DNA of 13,833 nt from Candidatus Pacearchaeota archaeon (GCA_002687255.1 NYZR01000001.1:2232-16064); one strand, 5' to 3'. Shown: positions 1 through 6,653, counted from the stretch's first letter. Program-made: numbers and translations. Notes: a model not told the origin generated them from the sequence alone.

Positions 1-71
1 TTTATCGTTGAAAAAGTTTTTTGTCAGCAAAAAACATTATATCTCGAAAACATGGTTTTCTCGACGATAAA
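1..71. repeat. Nested palindrome (potential three-way junction) upstream of gyrB
   Basis: Positions 1-11 are the reverse complement of 61-71 apart from one T/G position. Inside this outer stem lie two further perfect inverted repeats: 16-23 with 28-35 (8 bp, loop TCAG) and 46-51 with 55-60 (6 bp, 3-nt loop). Together they can fold into an outer stem carrying two hairpins, in either DNA or RNA. The element ends about 20 bp before the gyrB TATA box. It may be the 3' end of an upstream transcript, a supercoiling-sensitive cruciform or a protein-binding array; the sequence does not decide. The outer stem may continue beyond the window edge. Confidence 0.6.
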
Positions 72-92
72 ACGAAAAAACGTGGGATAAGG

Positions 93-100
93 TTTATAAA
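93..100 (+). promoter_or_regulatory. TATA-like box of the gyrase operon
   Basis: The octamer TTTATAAA matches an archaeal TATA box. It would place transcription start near 120-125 and leave a leader of about 15 nt before the gyrB ATG. No strong Shine-Dalgarno precedes that ATG, which fits a short-leader transcript. Confidence 0.6.
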
Positions 101-105
101 GCATT

Positions 106-120
106 CTTGTCTTGGACAAG
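106..120. promoter_or_regulatory. Perfect inverted repeat at the gyrB transcription start
   Basis: CTTGTC (106-111), spacer TTG, then GACAAG (115-120): a perfect 6-bp-arm palindrome just downstream of the TATA box and over the predicted start site. Its position suits a repressor operator. It could also be a hairpin at the 5' end of the transcript. Confidence 0.4.
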
Positions 121-138
121 TAGGTTATTTGGTTTTTT

Positions 139-2097
139 ATGGCTACTGACAAGGAAACTACAGGGAAGAAGGACTACGGATCCAAAAACGTTGAGGACAA
201 GAAGTCCTCAGGTTCTCGATCCAAGTATGGATCTTCGAATATTAAAGTCCTAGAAGGGCTTGAAGGCGTTCGGCTTCGGCCGGCGATGTATATAGGTAGC
301 ACGAGCAAGACGGGGTTGCATCACCTTGTTTACGAAGTGGTGGACAATGCCGTGGATGAGGCGATGGCTGGGGAGTGTGATGAGATCAAGGTGACGATTC
401 ATAAAAACGGGAGTTTGCGTGTGGAAGATAATGGTCGAGGTATTCCTGTCGATACACATCCTGTATATAAGGTTCCTGCGGTTGAAGTGGTGGTGACGAA
501 GTTGCATGCCGGAGGGAAGTTCGATAAGGGGAGTTACGCTGTCTCGGGTGGGCTGCATGGTGTGGGAATTTCTGTGGTAAGTGCTTTGAGCACGGCGATG
601 AAAGTTGTTGTTAAACGGGATGGCAAAAAACACGAACAGGAGTATACTATTGGGAAGCCGGATTATAAGTTGAAGGTGACCGGGAAGGTAGATAAGAAGG
701 AAACGGGGACTGCGGTGACGTTCACGCCGGATGCGAGTATTTTTTCTACGACTGCATTTGACTTTAAGGTTCTCGGAGCGAGATTCCGAGAGATTGCGTT
801 TTTGAATAAGGGATTGAAGATTTCTTTATCTGACGAGAGGGATGGAACATCGGAGAAGTTCCATTATGAGGGAGGGATTGTGGAGTTTGTGAAGTGGGCG
901 AATAAGTCTAAAGATGTTGTTCATAACAAGCCGGTGTATTACACGAAGACTTCTGAAGGGGTGGTTGTGGAATGTGCGGTGCAGTATAATTCTGGGTATC
1001 AGGAGAATATTTTAGGATTTGTGAATACCATTAATACGATTGAGGGCGGGACGCATGTGGTTGGGTTTCGAACGGCGTTGACGAGAGTTATCAATGAGTA
1101 TGGGAAGAAATCTGGGTTGTTAAAGAACGGGGGTGTGACTGGGGATGATACTCGAGAAGGATTGACTGCGGTTATTTCTGTTCGAGTGCCGGAGCCGCAG
1201 TTCGAGGGACAGACGAAGACGAAGTTGGGGAATAGTGAGGTGAAGGGAATTGTTGAGAGGATTTCTGGGGCCTTGATGGCTCAGTTCTTTGAAGAGAATC
1301 CAGGGGATGCGAAGAAGGTTGTCTCGAAGGCCATGGAGGCTCAGAAGGCTCGGGCGGCGGCGAAGAAGGCTAAAGATTTAGTGAGGAGAAAGCATGCGTT
1401 TTCCGTGGGCGGCCTGCCTGGGAAGTTGGCTGATTGTTCGACGAAGAAGGCAGAGGGGACAGAGTTGTATATTGTCGAAGGGGACAGCGCTGGGGGGACG
1501 GCGAAGCAGGCAAGGGATAAGAATTATCAGGCGATTCTTCCTCTTCGTGGTAAAATACTGAATGTGGAGAAGGCTGCTCCTGTGAAAGTTCTTGGCAGCG
1601 AGCAGATTATGAATCTGATCACGGCGGCGGGGACGGGGATTGGGGATGACTTTACCCCGGAGAAATTGAGATATGAGAAGGTGGTGATCATGACGGATGC
1701 GGATGTTGACGGGGCTCACATCAAGACGTTGTTGTTGACGTTCTTCTATCGATTTATGAAAGATCTTGTGGAGCAGGGGAAGGTGTATGTTGCGGTGCCA
1801 CCGTTGTATCGTGTTCGGAAGAGGAAGGATCATTATGTGTATTCTGAGGAGGAGCTGAAGGTGTTGACGAAGAAATTGGGGAAGACGCAGGTATTGCGGT
1901 TTAAGGGGCTCGGAGAAATGAATGCCGAGCAGTTGTGGGAGACGACGATGGATCCGAAGAAGCGATTGATGAAGAAGGTGACGATTCGGGATGCGGCTCG
2001 GGCTGATGAAGTGTTCTCTGGATTGATGGGGGATGATGTGGATGCGAGGAAGGTATTTATTGCGGAAAGGGCGCAGGAGGCTGAGATTGATGTCTGA
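139..2097 (+). CDS. gyrB: DNA gyrase subunit B
   Basis: ATPase subunit of DNA gyrase, which with GyrA introduces negative supercoils using ATP. At 652 residues it is the short form without the large TOPRIM insertion of E. coli GyrB. The GHKL ATPase fold is intact: E66 and N70 in the VYEVVDNAVDEA segment, D97 in EDNGRGIP, and the GGLHGVG loop. The TOPRIM metal-binding residues are also present: E447 in the EGDSAGG motif, with D520, D522 and D524 in TDADVDG. The C-terminal FKGLGEMNAEQLWETTMDP block is typical of GyrB. Residues 1-29 are a Lys/Ser/Gly-rich extension before the usual family start (SSNIKVLEGLEGVRLRP). The ATG at 139 lies about 40 nt after a TATA-like box. It is the first gene of the gyrase operon, and its last codons overlap the next start. 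Gyrase is typical of bacteria and was acquired by several archaeal groups. The B/A assignment is secure; gyrase rather than topoisomerase IV rests on the GyrA box in the partner. Confidence 0.97.
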   Translation: MATDKETTGKKDYGSKNVEDKKSSGSRSKYGSSNIKVLEGLEGVRLRPAMYIGSTSKTGLHHLVYEVVDNAVDEAMAGECDEIKVTIHKNGSLRVEDNGRGIPVDTHPVYKVPAVEVVVTKLHAGGKFDKGSYAVSGGLHGVGISVVSALSTAMKVVVKRDGKKHEQEYTIGKPDYKLKVTGKVDKKETGTAVTFTPDASIFSTTAFDFKVLGARFREIAFLNKGLKISLSDERDGTSEKFHYEGGIVEFVKWANKSKDVVHNKPVYYTKTSEGVVVECAVQYNSGYQENILGFVNTINTIEGGTHVVGFRTALTRVINEYGKKSGLLKNGGVTGDDTREGLTAVISVRVPEPQFEGQTKTKLGNSEVKGIVERISGALMAQFFEENPGDAKKVVSKAMEAQKARAAAKKAKDLVRRKHAFSVGGLPGKLADCSTKKAEGTELYIVEGDSAGGTAKQARDKNYQAILPLRGKILNVEKAAPVKVLGSEQIMNLITAAGTGIGDDFTPEKLRYEKVVIMTDADVDGAHIKTLLLTFFYRFMKDLVEQGKVYVAVPPLYRVRKRKDHYVYSEEELKVLTKKLGKTQVLRFKGLGEMNAEQLWETTMDPKKRLMKKVTIRDAARADEVFSGLMGDDVDARKVFIAERAQEAEIDV

Positions 2098-2317
2098 TTT
2101 CTCTGGGTTAAATCTAGGAGATATTCTTTCCGAAGAGTCTTTCAGTTCTTATAATCTTTATCCTCTTCGTTATGTGGGGCCCTATACTGAGTATTTTGAT
2201 GGTTCTGACGCAAAGCATGTTTCCCCTAATTATCTTATGGAGCGATTGTCAGGAGATATGCTTCGACTTTGTGCAGTGATTCACAGAGCTCCTCTGGAGG
2301 TAAAAAATGACGCCTAA
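2090..2317 (+). CDS. Small unknown protein embedded between gyrB and gyrA
   Basis: This 75-residue ORF is not recognised. It starts at ATG 2090 inside the last codons of gyrB (8-nt overlap) and ends 11 nt inside gyrA, in a different frame from each. A strong Shine-Dalgarno, AGGAGG at 2075-2080, sits 9 nt before its ATG, which supports real translation. The protein is mildly acidic and aromatic, with YNLYPLRYVGPYTEYFDG in the middle and a likely helix at the end (MERLSGDMLRLCAVI). It shows no signal peptide, membrane segment or zinc-binding cysteines. The overlaps imply translational coupling to both gyrase subunits. A gyrase-associated or gyrase-modulating role is conceivable from position alone. 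It could instead be a lineage-specific spacer ORF. Confidence 0.7.
   Translation: MSDFSGLNLGDILSEESFSSYNLYPLRYVGPYTEYFDGSDAKHVSPNYLMERLSGDMLRLCAVIHRAPLEVKNDA
2292..2300 (+). promoter_or_regulatory. Shine-Dalgarno for gyrA inside the small gene
   Basis: CTCTGGAGG lies 6 nt before the gyrA ATG at 2307, inside the coding sequence of the preceding small gene. It supports the ATG start and therefore the long charged N-terminus of GyrA. Confidence 0.65.
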
Positions 2318-4847
2318 ACAAGTCGACGAATCTAAAGCACAGGAAGAAGTAGAAAAGGGCGAGGAGCAGCGGCGAGAGAAGGATCAGATCGGGGATGAGA
2401 AGGGGGTCGCTGGGGCGGAGATCGTGGAGGAGATGGAGAAGTCTTTCTTGGATTATGCGATGTCGGTGATTGTGGATCGGGCTTTGCCGAGCGTTGAAGA
2501 TGGGTTGAAGCCGGTGCATCGAAGGATCTTGTGGGCGATGCATCAAATTGGTTTGGATGCGAGCAAGAGCACGAGAAAGTCGGCGGCGGTTGTGGGTGAG
2601 GTGTTAGGGAAGTATCATCCTCACGGGGATCAGGCAGCGTATGATGCTCTTGTTCGGATGGCGCAGAACTTTTCGTTGAGGTATCCTCTTGTGCACGGAC
2701 AGGGTAATTTTGGAAGTATGGATGGGGATGCGGCTGCTGCGATGAGATATACGGAAGCGAAGTTGAGTAAGATATCCTCTACATTATTACAAGATATTGA
2801 GAAGAAGACGGTTCCGATGAGGGGGAACTTTGATGATACGGAAGAAGAGCCGGGGGTGATGCCAGGGATGTTGCCGAATTTGTTGTTGAATGGGGCTACT
2901 GGGATTGCGGTGGGGATGGCGACAAATATTCCTCCGCATAATTTGGGAGAGGTGTGCGATGCGATTGTTCAAGTCATTGATAAGCCTAAGGTTGATGTTG
3001 GTGATCTTGCGAAGATTGTGACCGGGCCCGACTTTCCAACAGGGGGCGAGATTCAGAGTGCTGGCTTGAAAGAGATGTATGAGACTGGGAAAGGAAGAGT
3101 TGTGATGAGGGGGAAGGTTAAGATTGAGGAGAAAAAAGGGAGACAGATCATCGTTGTAACTGAGATTCCTTATCAGACGAACAAGTCAGACTTTGTTTTG
3201 AATATCGCTCGTTTGGCGACAGAGAAGAAGTTGCCGGATGTTTCTGATTTGAGAGATGAGTCTGCGAAGGAGAAAGTTCGTGTGGTTATTGAGTTGAAGA
3301 AAGGGGCCACTCCGACTTATACTCTCAACAAGTTGTATAAGCTGACGAAGTTGCAGAGTAATTTTGATGTGAATCTTCTTGCTCTGGTTGGTCATCAACC
3401 GAAAGTGCTGAATTTGAAGCAAGTGCTTGAGGAATATGTGAAGCATAGAAAGATCGTGGTTCGGAAACGGGCTGAGTTCGATCTGAAGAAGGCTGAAGAT
3501 CGGTTGGAAATTGTTGAAGGGTTGTTGAAGGCGTTGAAGCAGATCGATAAGATCATTGCTTTCATTAAGAAGAGTGCGAATTCTAGTGATGCTCTTGCTG
3601 GTTTAGTGAAGAACTTTTCGTTGAGTGAGAGACAGGCGAAGGCTGTTTTGGAAATGAGGTTGTCTGCTTTGACTCGTCTTGAAGCTGGTAAGTTGGAGAA
3701 GGAAGCTAAGGAATTGAGGACAGTGATTGAGAAATTGAAGAAGTTGTTGGGGAGTGATCAGGAAATCTTGTCGGTTATTAAGTCTGAAGTTCGAGGGTTG
3801 AAGAAGGAGTATGATGATGGACGAAGGACGAAGGTTGTGAGATCGATGTCGGAGATTTCGGAGCAAGATATGGTGGAGAAGAAGGACATTGTGGTGTTGT
3901 TGACTGATAGTGGATACATCAAGAGGGTGGATGTGAAGACATATCGGGAGCAGAAGCGAGGGGGGTCTGGGGTGACGGGGGCTGGATTGAAGGAGGAAGA
4001 TTTTGTGAGGCAGTTAATCACCTGTTCTACACATGATTATCTGCTGTTCTTTACGAATCGGGGCAGAGTTTATTGGTTGAAGGCGCATGAAGTTCCAGAT
4101 AGTGTGCGGGCAGGGAAGGGAAGGGCCTTGGCTAACGTTTTGTCTTTACAGGCTGAGCAGATTGCGAATGTGATGGCAGTTGACAACTTCGATGAGGGAT
4201 CACTGTTCTTTGCGACGAAGCAGGGCATGGTAAAGAAGGTTCCTGCTGAGAGTCTTTCTAGGCCTCGGTCTACTGGAGTGAGGGCGATGAACTTGCCTGA
4301 TGATGGGTCTGATGTTTTGGTTAATGTGTTGCGTGTTCAGGATTCTGACGAAGTGTTGTTGGTGACTAAGAAAGGGCAGTCTATCAGATTTGTTTCTGAT
4401 GATGTTCGGTCGATGGGCCGTGCTTCGTATGGGGTGAAGGGGATTGATTTGGCGAAAGGGGACGAGGTTGTTGGAGCGGAGGTTGCTTCGGGGAAGGCTA
4501 ATGAGACCTTGCTTGTGGTTGCTCAGCGTGGTTCGGGTAAAAGATCGAAGTTGGAAGATTATCGGAAGACTCGAAGAAGTGGTAAAGGAGTTGTTACGAT
4601 GAAGACTTCTGCTAAGACTGGTGATATTGTCGGGGCTTTGAGTGTTGATGGGAAGGATTCGGTGATCGCTACGACGTCGAAAGGGATGGTTATTAGGGTT
4701 GGGATGAAGGATTTGAGAGTTATGGGGCGGGCTACTCAGGGTGTGAAGGTGGTTAAGTTGAAGGAGGGTGATCGGGTTGTTGACGTCGTGAAAGTTCCAA
4801 GAGACGACGGGAACTTTCCCGGGCCTGAATCGCAAGAAAGGAACTAG
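2307..4847 (+). CDS. gyrA: DNA gyrase subunit A, with altered C-terminal tail
   Basis: Breakage-reunion subunit of gyrase: it cleaves and rejoins the DNA gate and wraps DNA with its C-terminal pinwheel. At 846 residues it is close to the usual length. Residues 1-40 are a charged extension. The winged-helix core carries GKYHPHGDQAAYDALV (residues 101-116) and the catalytic tyrosine Y148 in AAMRYTEAKLS. The GyrA box QKRGGSG (549-555) separates it from ParC. Repeated pinwheel blades follow to about residue 830. At the position of E. coli Ser83 there is Gln109, while the Asp87 equivalent (D113) is kept. The last 20 or so residues (VKVPRDDGNFPGPESQERN) appear to replace an older ending, whose remnant lies downstream at 4927-4985. 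The stop codon sits in the loop of a strong hairpin. The start is supported by a Shine-Dalgarno 6 nt upstream. Confidence 0.96.
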   Translation: MTPKQVDESKAQEEVEKGEEQRREKDQIGDEKGVAGAEIVEEMEKSFLDYAMSVIVDRALPSVEDGLKPVHRRILWAMHQIGLDASKSTRKSAAVVGEVLGKYHPHGDQAAYDALVRMAQNFSLRYPLVHGQGNFGSMDGDAAAAMRYTEAKLSKISSTLLQDIEKKTVPMRGNFDDTEEEPGVMPGMLPNLLLNGATGIAVGMATNIPPHNLGEVCDAIVQVIDKPKVDVGDLAKIVTGPDFPTGGEIQSAGLKEMYETGKGRVVMRGKVKIEEKKGRQIIVVTEIPYQTNKSDFVLNIARLATEKKLPDVSDLRDESAKEKVRVVIELKKGATPTYTLNKLYKLTKLQSNFDVNLLALVGHQPKVLNLKQVLEEYVKHRKIVVRKRAEFDLKKAEDRLEIVEGLLKALKQIDKIIAFIKKSANSSDALAGLVKNFSLSERQAKAVLEMRLSALTRLEAGKLEKEAKELRTVIEKLKKLLGSDQEILSVIKSEVRGLKKEYDDGRRTKVVRSMSEISEQDMVEKKDIVVLLTDSGYIKRVDVKTYREQKRGGSGVTGAGLKEEDFVRQLITCSTHDYLLFFTNRGRVYWLKAHEVPDSVRAGKGRALANVLSLQAEQIANVMAVDNFDEGSLFFATKQGMVKKVPAESLSRPRSTGVRAMNLPDDGSDVLVNVLRVQDSDEVLLVTKKGQSIRFVSDDVRSMGRASYGVKGIDLAKGDEVVGAEVASGKANETLLVVAQRGSGKRSKLEDYRKTRRSGKGVVTMKTSAKTGDIVGALSVDGKDSVIATTSKGMVIRVGMKDLRVMGRATQGVKVVKLKEGDRVVDVVKVPRDDGNFPGPESQERN

Positions 4848-4919
4848 CTGAGAGTTGCGATTCAGACGTTGCTGAGGCAAGCTCAGCAGGCACTCGCTGC
4901 TCGGACTGTTGAGCGCAGC
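4790..4919. repeat. Cluster of four hairpins over the gyrA stop codon (possible inserted element)
   Basis: Four consecutive inverted repeats: 4790-4798 with 4810-4818 (9 bp, perfect); 4825-4835 with 4855-4865 (11 bp, perfect, the gyrA stop is in its loop); 4870-4876 with 4882-4888 (7 bp, perfect, 5-nt loop); and 4896-4902 with 4911-4919 (imperfect, two bulged bases). They fill the gap between the present GyrA tail and a leftover older tail. The density of structure is unlike the rest of the window. It has no ORF of its own and does not end in a T-tract, so it is not a simple terminator. A small non-autonomous mobile element is one explanation. Confidence 0.55.
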
Positions 4920-4923
4920 TTCG

Positions 4924-4986
4924 TATGTGGTGAGGGTTCCGAGGGATGATGATGTTCCTAAGGTTGAGGAAACTTCCGGGGAATAG
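4924..4986 (+). pseudogene. Remnant of the ancestral gyrA 3' end
   Basis: Read in the frame starting at 4924 this stretch encodes YVVRVPRDDDVPKVEETSGE followed by TAG. Its VVRVPRDD is a copy of VVKVPRDD in the current GyrA tail (4785-4808), 142 bp upstream and out of frame with it. The two copies differ mainly at synonymous third positions: the upstream copy uses GTC, CCA, AGA, GAC, GAC where this one uses GTG, CCG, AGG, GAT, GAT. The downstream codons match the gene's general preference, so this is probably the original ending, separated from the gene by an insertion. No start codon or ribosome site makes it a gene in its own right. Confidence 0.5.
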
Positions 4987-4993
4987 GTTTTTC

Positions 4994-5000
4994 TTTATAT
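4994..5000 (+). promoter_or_regulatory. TATA-like box of the SDR gene
   Basis: TTTATAT lies about 52 bases before the ATG at 5049. It would start transcription near 5025 and give a leader containing GAGGGG (5033-5038), a plausible ribosome site 10 nt before the ATG. A second A/T stretch at 5020-5025 is too close to the gene to suit. Confidence 0.4.
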
Positions 5001-5048
5001 GTTTTCTAGTGCAGGTTTGTTTATAAGGTTTTGAGGGGTTGTTTTGTG

Positions 5049-5813
5049 ATGTCTAGTGAGGAGAGAGGGACTGCTGTGATTTTGGGTGCTAATGGGAGAT
5101 TGATGAGTAAGAATTTTATGGTTCACGTTCAGGAGAGGCAGGAGGAGTTTCCTTTGGATCTTGTTGGTTTGGATATTGGTGAGCCGCATGAAGAATTATA
5201 TCCTCAGAATGGTTTTGCTAGGTGGGTTGATGCGGATATGATTGCTCCTTCTCAGGAGGCTAAGGATGTTTTGCGAGAGGCTAGAGCAGTTTATCATTCT
5301 ATTATGGCTTCTGAGAAGGGTGGAGACCACTTTAGTGTTCAGCTGAATACTATGATGAATACTCTGAAATTCATGGATCCCCGTGCTCGATTAGGTTATG
5401 CTGGTTCTAATTCTGCAATTAGGGGCTACACCCTTGTTGCAAATCTTGGTAGGGGGCAAAAGGCGATTCCGGCTGAATTTGATTCTTACGGTTTCTCAAA
5501 GAAGTTTAATGAAGATTTGGTTCAGGAGCATTGTGAGCTGGATTTGAGGAGGAATGCTGTTGGGTTTAGGATTACTCATCCTGATAAAGGCGGCTGGGAG
5601 CGATCCCATATGGGGCATCAGGACTTTGGTGAGTCGATTTTGCAGTCTTTGATTGTTTCTAGTGAACAGCTTTTTGCTGATTGCGAGGATGATGTGCAGC
5701 ATACTATTCTGCAATTGTGTCATCCAGATGCCTTGCATAATGCCAACACGAGGGAAACACAAAGAGCTCTAGGTTATGAGTGTCAGCATCCTCCTGATTG
5801 GACAAAAAAGTAA
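5049..5813 (+). CDS. Atypical short-chain dehydrogenase/epimerase-like protein
   Basis: A 254-residue Rossmann-fold protein of the NAD(P)-dependent epimerase/dehydratase (SDR) type. The N-terminal strand and dinucleotide loop read AVILGANGRLM (residues 9-19). The usual third glycine is replaced by M19, so the loop is atypical. LVGLDI (38-43) fits the second strand with its acidic residue. Y147-G-F-S-K151 is the SDR catalytic YxxxK pair, and VGFRITHP matches the GLRI-type strand that follows it. The protein lacks the extended C-terminal substrate domain of sugar epimerases, so the substrate cannot be named. The ATG at 5049 is chosen over an in-frame TTG at 5031 because GAGGGG precedes it. It follows the gyrA remnant and converges with the next gene with 10 bp between the stops. 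Confidence 0.75.
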   Translation: MSSEERGTAVILGANGRLMSKNFMVHVQERQEEFPLDLVGLDIGEPHEELYPQNGFARWVDADMIAPSQEAKDVLREARAVYHSIMASEKGGDHFSVQLNTMMNTLKFMDPRARLGYAGSNSAIRGYTLVANLGRGQKAIPAEFDSYGFSKKFNEDLVQEHCELDLRRNAVGFRITHPDKGGWERSHMGHQDFGESILQSLIVSSEQLFADCEDDVQHTILQLCHPDALHNANTRETQRALGYECQHPPDWTKK

Positions 5814-5823
5814 TTCTTAGAAA

Positions 5824-6258
5824 TTAATAGCGCCAGTCATAATGACTTTTCTGGCTGTTGTAGTGCGGTTTGTAATAGTAGTTTGAGGTGTAGTCTTTGT
5901 GGGCATCGCCGCCGTGGTAGTAGTATCGGCTGTTCTTTTGGTATTGATTAGGGTTGTAGTATTGGTTGCCCCAGTATCCTGTGTTTCGGTTGTTCCCGTA
6001 ATAGTTGCTTGTGTATTTGTTTCCGTAGTAGCCGTAGTTATTTTGCGAGTTTGGTCGGTAGTCTTTGCTGATGACGACGGTTTTGTCGTAGCCGTAAGGA
6101 TGGTAGTTGACGCTTTTTTGGTAGGTCTTGGTGTAGGATTGGTGCGTGTTTTCAAAGCCATAGTTGTGCGGTGTGAAGTAGGAGTAGGCTGAGACGACGT
6201 TGATTGCGAGGATGATTGCTAGAAGGGTTGTTGCGAGTAAGAGTAGCTTCTTGTTCAT
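5824..6258 (-). CDS. Secreted Tyr/Asn-rich low-complexity protein
   Basis: A 144-residue protein with a clear signal peptide: MNKK, a hydrophobic core LLLLATTLLAIILAINVV, and a likely cut after VSA24. The mature 120 residues contain 29 tyrosines (about one in four) with many Asn, Gly, Ser, His and Lys. They have no cysteine and almost no aliphatic residues, in motifs such as NNYGYYGNKY and RYYYHGG. Such composition suggests a disordered or amyloid/prion-like surface or matrix protein, or one cross-linked through tyrosine. This is inferred from composition, and no family is recognised. A minus-strand CTTAAAAA at 6280-6287 lies about 25 bp before the ATG, which fits a leaderless transcript. The coding strand keeps one frame open from signal peptide to stop, so it is preferred over the opposite-strand ORF. 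Confidence 0.75.
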   Translation of the reverse strand: MNKKLLLLATTLLAIILAINVVSAYSYFTPHNYGFENTHQSYTKTYQKSVNYHPYGYDKTVVISKDYRPNSQNNYGYYGNKYTSNYYGNNRNTGYWGNQYYNPNQYQKNSRYYYHGGDAHKDYTSNYYYKPHYNSQKSHYDWRY

Positions 6259-6279
6259 GGTTTCTTTTGTGTGTTTGGG

Positions 6280-6287
6280 TTTTTAAG
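6280..6287 (-). promoter_or_regulatory. TATA-like box of the secreted protein gene
   Basis: Reads CTTAAAAA on the minus strand and is centred about 25 bases before the ATG at 6258, matching leaderless archaeal promoters elsewhere in the window. Confidence 0.4.
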
Positions 6288-6323
6288 GGTGGTGGTGGGT
6301 TTTTGTCTGAGGGAGTGGTAAAG

Positions 6324-6330
6324 TATAAAT
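6324..6330 (+). promoter_or_regulatory. TATA-like box for the 6366 gene
   Basis: TATAAAT on the plus strand predicts transcription from about 6352, leaving a short leader of about 13 nt with GGTAG before the GTG at 6366. It is divergent from the secreted protein promoter. Confidence 0.5.
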
Positions 6331-6365
6331 AGAAGTAGTGATTCTAGTTTTCATGGTAGAAGAAA

Positions 6366-6650
6366 GTGACATCCACCGAATTCCACGAAAGGTATCGGAC
6401 GTATCGCCAGGATTTTTTGATTCTTTCTCGGCGGCATAAGGGTTTTCGTGCGTTGAGGTATGGTTCGTGTTTGACGGATAAAGAAGAACGTGAGTTGCAG
6501 CAGCGGAGACGCTGGCTCTCAACGGCTGCAGGTATTGCTTTTGGTGTGGGGGAGTCTGAATTCTTCAAGAAGTGTGTTGATCTTGAGATGAGGATGGCTA
6601 GGTATTATTATAGGCATCTTAGCAATAGTTTTTCTATTGACAAAGTTTAA
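6366..6650 (+). CDS. Small basic protein of unknown function
   Basis: This 94-residue protein starts at GTG and is not recognised. It is rich in Arg (for example RYRTYRQDF and EERELQQRRRWLS), and its C-terminal half includes a predicted helix MRMARYYYRHLSNSF. The middle segment STAAGIAFGVGESEFF is only weakly hydrophobic, so a membrane segment is unlikely. A single cysteine occurs in each half. A TATA-like box 36-42 bp upstream and GGTAG 6 nt before the GTG support the start. An ATG at 6353 is in another frame and would give only 28 residues. It lies just ahead of the tRNA-Asp promoter. It may bind nucleic acid, judged only by its charge. Confidence 0.55.
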   Translation: MTSTEFHERYRTYRQDFLILSRRHKGFRALRYGSCLTDKEERELQQRRRWLSTAAGIAFGVGESEFFKKCVDLEMRMARYYYRHLSNSFSIDKV

Positions 6651-6653
6651 AAA
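6646..6653 (+). promoter_or_regulatory. TATA-like box for tRNA-Asp
   Basis: TTTAAAAA is centred about 28 bases before the first base of the tRNA. It overlaps the stop codon of the preceding ORF, showing how tightly packed the region is. Confidence 0.55.

Noticed and set aside
4200..4880. 226-codon minus-strand ORF inside gyrA
   Set aside because: It is antisense to well-conserved GyrA pinwheel codons, with no ribosome site and protein-like composition absent.
4785..4925. BHB intron or self-splicing ribozyme in gyrA
   Set aside because: By eye no 3-nt bulge/4-bp helix/3-nt bulge fits the ends, and the length is too short for a group I or II intron. Splicing is left open as a test because removing 142 nt restores the frame.
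5031..5048. TTG start six codons upstream for the SDR gene
   Set aside because: No ribosome site precedes it, while GAGGGG sits 10 nt before the ATG at 5049, and the Rossmann strand begins soon after.
5899..6192. Plus-strand Val-rich ORF opposite the secreted protein
   Set aside because: It is the complement of Tyr/Asn codons and has no domain or start signal; the minus frame has a signal peptide and a TATA-like box.
6353..6439. 28-codon ORF from ATG 6353 overlapping the 6366 gene
   Set aside because: It sits at the predicted transcription start but is short and lacks features; the GTG 6366 frame is longer and better formed.
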